In this document: positions 8,100 to 15,854 of the stretch, in pieces
How the letters are laid out: the number at the start of each line of letters is the position of its first letter
How positions within the stretch are numbered: the stretch's first letter is position 1
Assembly: GCA_035524315.1 (NCBI GenBank)
Contig: DATKPD010000063.1
Location: 1-64,000, forward strand
Length of the DNA stretch: 64,000 nucleotides
Direction: 5' to 3'
Origin: BOG-938 sp035524315
GTDB lineage: Bacteria > Pseudomonadota > Alphaproteobacteria > Caulobacterales > Caulobacteraceae
Made by a program: the position numbers and the translations under genes
Notes under the pieces: model-generated
What the model saw: the letters and a program-made list of their open reading frames with translations, nothing else
Database searches by the model: none
What the model was told of the DNA's origin: nothing

Positions 8100-9013
8100 G
8101 CGGCCGACCTATGCTCGGCGCCCTTGAGCGCTTCGGCCAGCATCCGGCCCTCGGCCGCGCGGCTGGAGCCCGCGCGCCACGCCACCACGATCCGCCGGCT
8201 GGGATGACCCTGGTCCAGCGGTCGCACGGCCACCGGCGCGTTGTCGGCCAAGCCCGCGTCCACGGCCATGGCCGGCAGCAGACTGACCCCCAGGCCCGAG
8301 CCGACCATCTGCACCAGGGTGTGCAGCGAGGTGGCGGCGAACAGGCCCTCCTCGGCCGCCTTGGGCGGGTTCAGCCCGCACATCTCCAGCGCCTGGTCGC
8401 GCAGGCAATGGCCGTCTTCCAGCAGGATCAGCCCGTCCTGCAGCATCGAGGCCGGCGCCGAAGCCGCCGCCATCATCGGATGGCCAACCGGCGCCATGGC
8501 CAGAAGCTCGTCCTCGCCCACCGTCTCGTAATCCAGTCCGCTCACGTCATAGGGCAGGGCGATCAGGGCCGCGTCCAACGCCCCGCCCTTGAGCTGCTCC
8601 AGCAGGCGGTGGGTCAGGTCCTCGCGCAGGAACAGGCGCAGGCGCGGAAAGCGCTCGCGCAGCACCGGCAGGGCCTTGGGCAGCAGGAACGGCGCGATGG
8701 TTGGAATCACCCCCAGGCGGAAGCGGCCGGTCAGGGGCTGGCCCGCGCTCTTGGCCGCCTGCACCATGTCCTCGGCCCGGGCCAGGATGTCCGACGCCCG
8801 GCGCACCGCGTCCTCGCCCACGGCGGTCAGGATCACGCCCGAGCGCGCCCGGTCGACCACCGGCGCCCCCAGGGTCCGCTCCAGCTCGTGGATGCCGGCG
8901 GACAGAGTCGGCTGGGTCACGTGCGCCGCCTCGGCCGCGCGGCTGAAGGAGCCGTGCTCGGCCAGCAGCTTCAGATATTGCAGTTGACGCAGGGACGGCA
9001 GCATCCTCTGCAT
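8096..9013 (-). CDS. oxyR: LysR-family hydrogen-peroxide sensor, OxyR-like
   Basis: LysR-type regulator: N-terminal winged helix-turn-helix (LKLLAEHGSFSRAAEAAHVT) and a C-terminal sensor domain. The sensor contains EDGHCLRDQALEMCG, matching the two redox cysteines of OxyR (C199 and C208 in E. coli) with the same spacing, so it probably activates peroxide-defence genes when they form a disulfide. Start: a GTG at 9037 overlaps an inverted repeat that looks like an operator, so the ATG at 9013, or 9004 (MLPSLRQLQY), is more likely. Divergent from nth. No catalase or peroxiredoxin gene lies next to it. Confidence 0.88.
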   Translation of the reverse strand: MQRMLPSLRQLQYLKLLAEHGSFSRAAEAAHVTQPTLSAGIHELERTLGAPVVDRARSGVILTAVGEDAVRRASDILARAEDMVQAAKSAGQPLTGRFRLGVIPTIAPFLLPKALPVLRERFPRLRLFLREDLTHRLLEQLKGGALDAALIALPYDVSGLDYETVGEDELLAMAPVGHPMMAAASAPASMLQDGLILLEDGHCLRDQALEMCGLNPPKAAEEGLFAATSLHTLVQMVGSGLGVSLLPAMAVDAGLADNAPVAVRPLDQGHPSRRIVVAWRAGSSRAAEGRMLAEALKGAEHRSAA

Positions 9014-9033
9014 ATGGACCCGCTCTATCGAAA

Positions 9034-9062
9034 ACACAAAACCTATCGAGCCAGTTTTGTGT
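9034..9062. promoter_or_regulatory. inverted repeat in the oxyR/nth divergent promoter
   Basis: ACACAAAAC (9034-9042) and GTTTTGTGT (9054-9062) form a perfect 9-bp inverted repeat with an 11-base spacer, in an AT-rich island between the two divergent genes. CTATCG flanks the left arm and also lies in the spacer, resembling the CTAT half-site of OxyR operators, though the spacing is not canonical. Likely operator for the regulator and perhaps nth. Confidence 0.5.
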
Positions 9063-9099
9063 CGTTGCTCGAACGGAAACGACGCCGCATGTTCGGTCC

Positions 9100-9804
9100 A
9101 TGAGCCGCGCCGTCCAACCCAAGCCCAAGATCAAGCCCGCGTCCCGAGGCAAGCCTTCCGCCAAGGCCGAGGCCGCGCGCATCCAGGCGATCTTCGACCG
9201 CTTCGCCGCGGCGACCGACCATCCCAAGACCGAGCTGAACTACGACAGCCCCTTCACCCTGGTGGTGGCCGTCGCCCTCTCGGCCCAGGCCACCGACAAG
9301 TCGGTCAACAAGGCCACCCAGGCCCTGTTCCGCGACGCCGGAACCCCGGCCAGGATGGCGGCGCTGGGGGTCGAGGGCCTGGAGCCCTACATCAAGACCA
9401 TCGGCCTCTATCGCACCAAGGCCAAGAACATGATCGCCCTGTCCAATATCCTACTGGACCGGTACGGCGGCGAGGTCCCGCTCAACCGCGAGGCGCTGAT
9501 GGCCCTGCCGGGCGTCGGCCGCAAGACCGCCAGCGTGGTGCTCAACGAACTGGACATCGAGCCCGCCATCGCCGTGGACACCCACGTGTTCCGCGTCGCC
9601 CACCGCCTGAAGCTGGCCATGGGCTCGACCCCCGACAAGGTCGAGGCCGAGCTGATGGCCATCGTGCCCAAGCCCTACCTGACCCGCGCCCACCACTGGC
9701 TGATCCTGCACGGCCGCTATGTGTGCGTCGCCCGCCGCCCCAGGTGCGAGGCGTGCCTGATCGCCGACCTGTGCCCGAGCCGCGAGTTGTTCATGGGGGG
9801 CTAA
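9100..9804 (+). CDS. nth: endonuclease III (DNA glycosylase/AP lyase)
   Basis: 234 residues. Removes oxidised pyrimidines and nicks the abasic site in base-excision repair. Features: a basic, alanine-rich N-terminal extension of about 25 residues, helix-hairpin-helix LPGVGRKTASVVL containing the catalytic lysine, the catalytic aspartate in AVDTHVFRVAHRL, and a C-terminal [4Fe-4S] loop of spacing C-x6-C-x2-C-x5-C (CVARRPRCEACLIADLC). Divergent from the OxyR-like gene with a shared 80-base regulatory gap, which fits a link to oxidative damage. Confidence 0.96.
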   Translation: MSRAVQPKPKIKPASRGKPSAKAEAARIQAIFDRFAAATDHPKTELNYDSPFTLVVAVALSAQATDKSVNKATQALFRDAGTPARMAALGVEGLEPYIKTIGLYRTKAKNMIALSNILLDRYGGEVPLNREALMALPGVGRKTASVVLNELDIEPAIAVDTHVFRVAHRLKLAMGSTPDKVEAELMAIVPKPYLTRAHHWLILHGRYVCVARRPRCEACLIADLCPSRELFMGG

Positions 9805-9861
9805 TGACCCCCGCGCCGCTTCACGCTATACCGCCCGCGACCTTCACCGCGCGGACCGCTC

Positions 9862-10851
9862 ATGCCCGATCTTTACGACGTCGCCGCCATCGGCAACGCC
9901 ATCGTCGACGTCATCGCCCCATGCGGCGAGGGCTTCCTGGTCGACGAGCGCCTGGACAAGGGCGCCATGACCCTGATCGACGAGGCGCGCGCCGAGACAC
10001 TGTACGGGGTGATGGGCCAGGCGATCGAGGCGTCCGGCGGATCGGCGGCCAACACCATGGCCGGAGTGGCCAGCCTCGGCGGCCGCGCGGCCTATATCGG
10101 CAAGGTGGCGCGCGACACCCTGGGCGGGGTGTTCGCCCACGACATCTCGGCCATCGGCGTGACCTACGCCACCGCCCCGCTCGAGGCCGGCGCAGCCACC
10201 GCGCGCTGCCTGATCAACGTCACCCCCGACGGCCAGCGCACCATGTGCACCTTCCTCGGCGCCTCGGTGCATCTGACGCCCGACGACGTCGATCCGGCCC
10301 TGATCGAGGGGGCCCGGATCACCTATCTCGAAGGCTATCTGTTCGATCCGCCGGACGCCCGGCGCGCCTTCGCCAAGGCCGCAGGCCTGGCGCGCGCCTC
10401 CAGCCGCCTGATCGCGCTCAGCCTGTCGGACGCCTTCGTGGTCGACCGTCACCGCGCCGGCCTGCTCGGCTTCGTCGAAAGCGAGGTCGACGTGCTGCTG
10501 GCCAACGAGGCCGAGATCAAGTCCCTGTTCGAGACCGACGACTTCGACGCAGCCGTGCGCGCCCTGCGCGGACGGGTGGGACTGGCGGCGGTCACGCGCG
10601 GCGCTGACGGCTCGGTGGTGGTCGCGGGCGACGAGATTCACGCCGCGCCGGCCATGCCGGTGGAAAAAGTCGTGGACACCACCGGCGCGGGCGACCAATA
10701 CGCCGCTGGGTTCCTTCTCGGCCTCGCGACCGGCCGGCCGCTGCCTCTGTGCGCGCGGCTGGGGTCGGTCGCCGCCGCCGAGGTGATTTCCCATTATGGG
10801 CCCAGGCCCCAGACCTCGCTCAAGGATCTGGCGCTCAAGGCCGGGCTTTAG
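9862..10851 (+). CDS. PfkB-family sugar/adenosine kinase
   Basis: 329 residues of the ribokinase fold. N-terminal GNAIVDVIAP and the substrate-binding GGSAANTMAGVASLGGRAAY are followed by the C-terminal PfkB signature DTTGAGDQYAAGFL, whose aspartate is the catalytic base. Closest overall to alphaproteobacterial proteins annotated as adenosine kinase; the substrate is not proven by sequence. It lies 20 bases before hisB on the same strand, so it may be transcribed with the his genes without belonging to the pathway. Confidence 0.88.
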   Translation: MPDLYDVAAIGNAIVDVIAPCGEGFLVDERLDKGAMTLIDEARAETLYGVMGQAIEASGGSAANTMAGVASLGGRAAYIGKVARDTLGGVFAHDISAIGVTYATAPLEAGAATARCLINVTPDGQRTMCTFLGASVHLTPDDVDPALIEGARITYLEGYLFDPPDARRAFAKAAGLARASSRLIALSLSDAFVVDRHRAGLLGFVESEVDVLLANEAEIKSLFETDDFDAAVRALRGRVGLAAVTRGADGSVVVAGDEIHAAPAMPVEKVVDTTGAGDQYAAGFLLGLATGRPLPLCARLGSVAAAEVISHYGPRPQTSLKDLALKAGL

Positions 10852-10871
10852 AGCCGCTCGAGGGGGTCGAG

Positions 10872-11465
10872 ATGACCAACCGCATCGCTGAAGTGGTCCG
10901 CGAGACCAAGGAGACGCGCATCCGCGTGCGCATCGACCTGGACGGAACGGGCAAGACCGAGGTCAAGACCGGCATCGGCTTCTTCGACCACATGCTGGAG
11001 AGCTTCGGTCGCCACGGCGGGTTCGACCTGCAGGTCGAGACCATCGGCGACCTGCACATCGACATGCACCACACGGTGGAGGACACCGGCATCGTCCTGG
11101 GCCAGGCCTTCAAGCAGGCGGCCGACGGGTTCAAGGGCGTGCGCCGGTTCGGCAGCGCCTATATCCCGATGGACGAGACCCTGACGCGCGCCGCGCTCGA
11201 CCTGTCCAACCGGCCCTATCTGATCTGGAAGGTCGAGTTCCAGCGGCCCAAGGTCGGCGAAATGGACACCGAGCTGTTCAAGGAGTTCCACCAGGCCTTC
11301 GCCATGAACGGCGGGGTTTGCCTGCACCTGGAGACCCTGTACGGCGACAACAGCCACCACATCGCCGAGAGCGGCTTCAAGGCCTTGGCCCGCGCCCTGC
11401 GCCAGGCGGTGGAGCTCGACCCCAAGACCCAGGGCGTCGCCCCTTCGACCAAGGGTGTCCTCTAG
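10872..11465 (+). CDS. hisB: imidazoleglycerol-phosphate dehydratase
   Basis: 197 residues, the monofunctional HisB length. Catalyses the sixth step of histidine synthesis (IGP to imidazole acetol phosphate). Metal-binding histidine motifs are clear: FFDHMLESFGRHG, DIDMHHTVEDTG and DNSHHIAESGFKALARALR. The start at MTNRIAEV follows GAGGGGGTCGAG; the longer open frame overlaps the kinase gene and is rejected. First of five adjacent his genes (B-H-A-F-E). Confidence 0.97.
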   Translation: MTNRIAEVVRETKETRIRVRIDLDGTGKTEVKTGIGFFDHMLESFGRHGGFDLQVETIGDLHIDMHHTVEDTGIVLGQAFKQAADGFKGVRRFGSAYIPMDETLTRAALDLSNRPYLIWKVEFQRPKVGEMDTELFKEFHQAFAMNGGVCLHLETLYGDNSHHIAESGFKALARALRQAVELDPKTQGVAPSTKGVL

Positions 11466-11471
11466 CTTCCC

Positions 11472-12113
11472 ATGCCGACGCTCGCCCTGATCGATTACGG
11501 CTCGGGCAACCTGCGCTCCGCGGAAAAGGCGCTGGTCGAGGCCGCGCGCCGCTCGCATCGCGACTGGACCGTGGCCGTGACCTTCGATCCCGAAACCGTG
11601 GCCGGCGCCGACCGCGTCGTCCTGCCGGGCGTGGGCGCCTTCGCCGCCTGCCGCGCCCTGCTGCACGCGCGCGACGGCCTGGTCGAGGCCATGAGCGAGG
11701 CGGTCCAGACGCGCGGCGCGCCGTTCCTGGGCGTGTGCGTCGGCATGCAGCTCCTGGCCACCCGGGGGCTGGAGTTCGGCGAGACGCCGGGCCTGGACTG
11801 GATCCCCGGCGAGGTGCGCAAGATCACGCCCACGGACCATGCGCTCAAGGTCCCGCACATGGGCTGGAACGCCCTGGCGCCGGGCCGCGACCACGCGATC
11901 GTCGACGGCGCGGCGTCCGGCCACATGTATTTCACCCATTCATACGCCCTGCACGCGGCCGACCCCTCGGACGTGATCGCCTGGACCGACCACGGCGGCC
12001 CGATCGTGGCCGCCGTCGCGCGCGGCAATGTGGCGGGCGTTCAGTTCCACCCCGAGAAATCGCAGGCCCGGGGCCTGCGGCTGCTCGGTGACTTCCTGGA
12101 GTGGCGACCTTGA
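11472..12113 (+). CDS. hisH: imidazole glycerol phosphate synthase, glutaminase subunit
   Basis: 213-residue class I glutamine amidotransferase that supplies ammonia to HisF. The nucleophile sits in FLGVCVGMQLLATRG and the catalytic His/Glu in GVQFHPEKSQ; the glycine-rich loop LPGVGAFAACRA is present. It starts 6 bases after hisB and its end overlaps the GTG start of hisA by 13 bases, indicating translational coupling. Confidence 0.96.
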   Translation: MPTLALIDYGSGNLRSAEKALVEAARRSHRDWTVAVTFDPETVAGADRVVLPGVGAFAACRALLHARDGLVEAMSEAVQTRGAPFLGVCVGMQLLATRGLEFGETPGLDWIPGEVRKITPTDHALKVPHMGWNALAPGRDHAIVDGAASGHMYFTHSYALHAADPSDVIAWTDHGGPIVAAVARGNVAGVQFHPEKSQARGLRLLGDFLEWRP

Positions 12114-12853
12114 TCCTCTATCCCGCGATCGACCTGAAGGACGGCCAGTGCGTGCGCGTGGTCCATGGCGACTTCGCCACGGCCACGGTGTTCAACGACA
12201 ACCCCGCCGACCAGGCCGAACAGTTCGCCAAGTCCGGGTTCGACTGGATCCACGTGGTCGATCTCAACGGCTCCGCCGAGGGCCGCCCCGTCAACGCGCC
12301 CGCGGTGGAAGCCATTCTGGAGGCGGTGTCCCTGCCGGTGCAGCTGGGCGGCGGCATCCGCAGCCTCGAGCGGATCGAGTCCTGGATCGAGGCGGGCGTC
12401 AGCCGCGTGATCCTGGGCACCGTGGCCGTGCGCGACCCGGCCCTGGTCAAGCAGGCGGCCAAGGAATGGCCCGAGCAGGTCGCGGTGAGCGTGGACGTGC
12501 GCAAGGGCAAGGTGGCGGTGCAAGGCTGGCTGGAAGACACCGACCTGGACGCCCTGACCCTGGCGCGGCGGTTCGAGGACGCGGGGGTCTCGACCCTGAT
12601 CGTGACCGATATAGACCGCGACGGCTCGCTGACCGGCTTCAACGTCGATGTGTTCGGCGCGGTGGCGGACGCGGTGTCGATCCCGGTGATCGCCGCCGGC
12701 GGCCTGACCAATGTGGCCGACATCCTGGCGCTGAAAGCACGCAAGGGCACGCCCATCGCCGGCGCGGTCCTGGGCCGGGCGATCTACGCCGGCACCATCA
12801 CCGCGCCCGAGGCCCTGGCCGCCGCGCGCCGGCCCGTTCCGGCGGGGGCCTAG
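12101..12853 (+). CDS. hisA: ProFAR isomerase
   Basis: 250-residue (beta/alpha)8 barrel that isomerises ProFAR to PRFAR. The first catalytic aspartate is in LYPAIDLKDGQCVRV, phosphate-binding glycines are in QLGGGIRSLERIESW and AAGGLTNVADI, and the second aspartate is in VTDIDRDGSLTGFN. GTG start inside the 3' end of hisH, and the stop abuts the hisF start with no spacing. Confidence 0.96.
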   Translation: MATLILYPAIDLKDGQCVRVVHGDFATATVFNDNPADQAEQFAKSGFDWIHVVDLNGSAEGRPVNAPAVEAILEAVSLPVQLGGGIRSLERIESWIEAGVSRVILGTVAVRDPALVKQAAKEWPEQVAVSVDVRKGKVAVQGWLEDTDLDALTLARRFEDAGVSTLIVTDIDRDGSLTGFNVDVFGAVADAVSIPVIAAGGLTNVADILALKARKGTPIAGAVLGRAIYAGTITAPEALAAARRPVPAGA

Positions 12854-13618
12854 GTGCTCAAGGTCCGCGTCATTCCCTGCCTCGACGTCAAGGACGGCCG
12901 GGTGGTCAAGGGCGTGCAGTTCCTGGAGCTGCGCGACGCGGGCGACCCGGTCGAACAGGCCCGCGCCTATGACGCGGCCGGCGCCGACGAACTGATGTTC
13001 CTGGACATTACCGCCAGCCACGAGGGCCGCGGCGCGATCCTCGACGTGATCGCCCGCACGGCGGACGTGTGCTTCATGCCGCTCGGCGTCGGCGGCGGGG
13101 TGCGCGCGGTCGAGGACGCGCGCCGAATCCTGCGGGCCGGAGCCGACAAGGTGACGATCAACACCGCAGCGGTCGAGACCCCGGGCCTGATCTCGGGCGT
13201 AGCCGACGCCTTCGGCGCCCAGGCGACGGTGCTGGCGATCGACGCCAAGCACGGCGGCGGCGGTTCAGGCTGGGAAGTCTTCACCTATGGCGGCCGCAAG
13301 GGCACGGGCATGGACGTGGTCGAGTGGGCCGTGCGCGGCGTCGAACTCGGCGCCGGCGAGATCCTGCTCACCTCGATGGACCGCGACGGGGCCAAGTCGG
13401 GCTACGACGTGTCGCTGCTGAAGGCCGTGTCCGACGCCGTCAGCGTGCCCGTGATCGCCTCGGGCGGCGCCGGCTCGGCCGGCCATCTGGTGGAAGCGGT
13501 CAAGGACGGCGGCGCCGACGCGGTGTTGGCCGCTTCCATCTTCCACTTCGGCGAGATCAGCGTCGGCCAAGCCAAGCAAACCCTGCTGGACGCCGGCGTG
13601 CCGGTGCGTTTGACTTAG
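12854..13618 (+). CDS. hisF: imidazole glycerol phosphate synthase, cyclase subunit
   Basis: 254-residue barrel paralogous to HisA that closes the imidazole ring and releases AICAR. Catalytic aspartates are in VIPCLDVKDGRVVKG and LTSMDRDGAKSGYD; phosphate loops GVGGGVRAVEDARR and IASGGAGSAGHLVEA are intact. GTG start directly after the hisA stop. Works as a complex with HisH, encoded two genes upstream. Confidence 0.97.
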   Translation: MLKVRVIPCLDVKDGRVVKGVQFLELRDAGDPVEQARAYDAAGADELMFLDITASHEGRGAILDVIARTADVCFMPLGVGGGVRAVEDARRILRAGADKVTINTAAVETPGLISGVADAFGAQATVLAIDAKHGGGGSGWEVFTYGGRKGTGMDVVEWAVRGVELGAGEILLTSMDRDGAKSGYDVSLLKAVSDAVSVPVIASGGAGSAGHLVEAVKDGGADAVLAASIFHFGEISVGQAKQTLLDAGVPVRLT

Positions 13619-13621
13619 GCC

Positions 13622-13951
13622 ATGAGCCGTTTCGCCGACACCCTAGACCGCCTGGCCGCCACGATCGAGGCGCGCAAGGGCGCCGATCCCGCCAGTTCCT
13701 ACACCGCCAAGCTGTTGTCGCAGGGCGCCGAGCGCCTGGCCAAGAAGTTCGGCGAGGAGGCGGTGGAGACCGTGATCGCCGCCGCCGCCGGCGACGCCGA
13801 CGCCCTGGCCGCCGAGAGCGCCGACCTGATCTATCACTGGCTGGCTTTGCTGGCCGGCGCCGGCGTCACCCTCGATCAGGTCGCCGCCAAGCTCGAGGCG
13901 CGCGAGGGAGCCTCCGGCCTTGCCGAAAAGGCGTCGCGCCCCAAGGATTGA
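13622..13951 (+). CDS. hisE: phosphoribosyl-ATP pyrophosphatase
   Basis: 109 residues, a stand-alone HisE (MazG-like helical fold) that hydrolyses PR-ATP to PR-AMP. The metal-binding helix motif KKFGEEAVETVIAA and the following ESADLIYHWLALL are typical. Three bases after hisF. The partner HisI and the other his genes are not in this window. Confidence 0.95.
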   Translation: MSRFADTLDRLAATIEARKGADPASSYTAKLLSQGAERLAKKFGEEAVETVIAAAAGDADALAAESADLIYHWLALLAGAGVTLDQVAAKLEAREGASGLAEKASRPKD

Positions 13952-13988
13952 ATTCGACCAGCCTTAAGCCAATGAAGGGTGACGCCTG

Positions 13989-14519
13989 ATGAACCGCTTG
14001 CTCGACATCGCGCCGGAAGACCGCACTCCCGCGCAGGCGGAAGCCTTCGAGCGCGTGGCGGCCGGCCGAGGCAAGGTTCCCACGCCCTATCGCGTGTGGA
14101 TTCACAGCCCCGACATCGCCCTGGGCATGGAGCAGATCGGCACCTACCTCAACACGCGCTCGCACCTGTCGCGGCGCGAGATCGAGATGGGGATCCTGCT
14201 GATCGCCACGCACTGGGGCGGCGAGTACGTCCTGAACAACCACATCCGCGCCGCGCGCAAGGCCGGGTTCGACGACGCCGCGATCGAGGCGCTGCGCAGC
14301 GGCGAGCGCCTGACCCTGGCCGACGCCCATGAGCAGGCGTTCTACGACTTCGCCGCCGCGACCGTGGCTGGCGCCAAGCCGAGCGACGAGGACTACGCCC
14401 GCTATGAGCGCATGCTCGGCCGCGCAGGGATCGCCGAAACCCTGGTGCTGCTCGGCTATTATTCCGCCGTGTCCCTGTCGATGAAGATCCACGACGTGCC
14501 GTTGCTGGCGGGCGATTGA
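13989..14519 (+). CDS. carboxymuconolactone decarboxylase/AhpD-like protein
   Basis: 176 residues with the all-helical CMD/AhpD-like fold (SHLSRREIEMGILLIATHWG, HIRAARKAGFDDAAIEAL). The AhpD redox pair CxxC is absent; the equivalent place reads GGEYVLNNH, as in non-redox CMD relatives, so peroxidase-reductase activity is not expected. It follows hisE by 37 bases on the same strand, but the link to histidine synthesis is probably only positional. Substrate unknown. Confidence 0.8.
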   Translation: MNRLLDIAPEDRTPAQAEAFERVAAGRGKVPTPYRVWIHSPDIALGMEQIGTYLNTRSHLSRREIEMGILLIATHWGGEYVLNNHIRAARKAGFDDAAIEALRSGERLTLADAHEQAFYDFAAATVAGAKPSDEDYARYERMLGRAGIAETLVLLGYYSAVSLSMKIHDVPLLAGD

Positions 14520-14607
14520 GCGCCCGCGCGTGAAGATTTTCGCACTGTCGGCCGGCCGATTTAGGCTTTAAATGGGGGATAAGCCGCCGATGGGTGAGGA
14601 CTGCGCC

Positions 14608-14991
14608 ATGGACTACACCGCCGAGACCCTGGAGAACCTCAAGCGCGAGGGCCGCCTGGACACCCACCGCAGCGCCGCCCGGGGCCGGCTCAACGACTTG
14701 GCGCGCAGCCAGGTGACGATCCACACCGGCAAGCCCGCCGGGGCGATCCGCGGCTGGGCCGGGCCGTTCGACTGGCAGGTATGGGTCGAGCCGGGCGACG
14801 CGCCGGGTAAGGTCTACGGCCAGATCGAGGCCGAGCCGAAACAGACATGGCTGCTCGATGGCGCCCTGTCCCAGGAAGCCCTGCTCGATGCCGCCAAGGA
14901 TCGCATGATCGACGCGGTCAACGCCCACCGTGAAAGCCTGATCAAGGACTGGCGGGCCCGCCTGGCCCAGCTGGAGAGCGTGGCGGCCTAG
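14608..14991 (+). CDS. hypothetical cytoplasmic protein
   Basis: About 127 residues from the ATG at 14608 (MDYTAETLENLKREG), which has GTGAGG eight bases upstream; in-frame ATGs at 14572 and 14590 are alternatives. The protein is soluble, with a Trp-rich centre (RGWAGPFDWQVWVEPG) and a C-terminal helix. No family recognised, but third-position composition and the good ribosome site support a real gene. It converges with the next gene, overlapping it by 4 bases. Confidence 0.65.
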   Translation: MDYTAETLENLKREGRLDTHRSAARGRLNDLARSQVTIHTGKPAGAIRGWAGPFDWQVWVEPGDAPGKVYGQIEAEPKQTWLLDGALSQEALLDAAKDRMIDAVNAHRESLIKDWRARLAQLESVAA

Positions 14992-15320
14992 ACGGCCACA
15001 TAGATCTGGGCGTCCATGTCGCCCTTGGCCGTGCGCACCTTGACCGTCACCCGCCGGTAGGCGCGGCCCTCGAAGGCGTCCAGCCGTCGCCAATGGCGCG
15101 GCAGATCGGCCGACTCGAACAGCTTCACCGCCGTATGAGCCGGACCCCCCAGAGTCAGGCCGAGATAGCCGCGCGCCGGGCCAGATCGCATGGGCGCCAC
15201 GCGGCCCCGCACCGCGCCCTCGGTCCAGCGGCCCTTCAGCCGGGCCAGTTGATCATGGTGCGCCGCGCCCGGCGACAGCGAGCCATAGGTCGCCAGGCGA
15301 TGTTCGCCGCTAAGCCGCAT
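14988..15320 (-). CDS. gamma-glutamylcyclotransferase (AIG2)-like protein
   Basis: 110 residues. The family's opening loop appears as LATYGSLSPGAAHHD (usual form: YGSLxxG) and the later conserved stretch as RRLDAFEGRAYRRVTV, where a glutamate is normally the catalytic acid. Such proteins release 5-oxoproline from gamma-glutamyl amines or peptides; the true substrate here is unknown. Located 6 bases after the Smr-domain gene on the minus strand, so probably co-transcribed. Confidence 0.8.
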   Translation of the reverse strand: MRLSGEHRLATYGSLSPGAAHHDQLARLKGRWTEGAVRGRVAPMRSGPARGYLGLTLGGPAHTAVKLFESADLPRHWRRLDAFEGRAYRRVTVKVRTAKGDMDAQIYVAV

Positions 15321-15326
15321 GACCCC

Positions 15327-15854
15327 TTAGCGTTCCGCGCGGCGCTTGAGCGCCACATAGAGCGCGCCCTCGCCGCCGTGGCGGCGATGCGCCGGCGACC
15401 AGCCGGCCACCACCCCGCGTAGGGCCGGGTCGGTCAGCCACCCGGGCGCAGCCCGTCGCAGCACGCCGTCGCCGCGCGAACCCTTGCCCGTGATCACCAG
15501 CACCGCGCGCTCGCCCTCGGCGTGAGCCTGGACCAGAAAGCGCACAAGGGCGCCGCGCGCGCGATCCTGGTCCAGGCCATGCAGGTCAAGCGCCAGGTCG
15601 ATCGGATCGCGTTCGCGCGTCAGCCGCCGCTTGCGCCCGGGCTCGATATCGGCCGGCGGCGCGGGCGGGCGCCGGATCGGGGTCTTGGGCGGCGAAGGCG
15701 AGGGCGAGGGCTTGGCCTTCAGCGGTGCGCGTTCGGCCTGTGGCTCCGGGTTGGACGGCGGCGGAGCCGGGATCGTCCGGCCGGGACCGGGCCTGACGGT
15801 GGATGTCACCACGGCCCAGAGGCTGAGTTCCTCGGGCCGCAGCCCCCGTTTCAC
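15327..15854 (-). CDS. Smr-domain (MutS2 C-terminal type) protein
   Basis: 175 residues: a proline-rich N-terminal half (about 25-70) and a C-terminal Smr domain with the characteristic LDLHGLDQDRARGAL and VLVITGKGSRGDGVLR. Smr domains act as endonucleases on nucleic acids in several bacteria. The ATGA overlap with the mltA stop (15851-15854) indicates coupling to the murein hydrolase gene, an arrangement often seen in alphaproteobacteria (Tim44-domain gene, mltA, smr). Confidence 0.88.
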   Translation of the reverse strand: MKRGLRPEELSLWAVVTSTVRPGPGRTIPAPPPSNPEPQAERAPLKAKPSPSPSPPKTPIRRPPAPPADIEPGRKRRLTRERDPIDLALDLHGLDQDRARGALVRFLVQAHAEGERAVLVITGKGSRGDGVLRRAAPGWLTDPALRGVVAGWSPAHRRHGGEGALYVALKRRAER

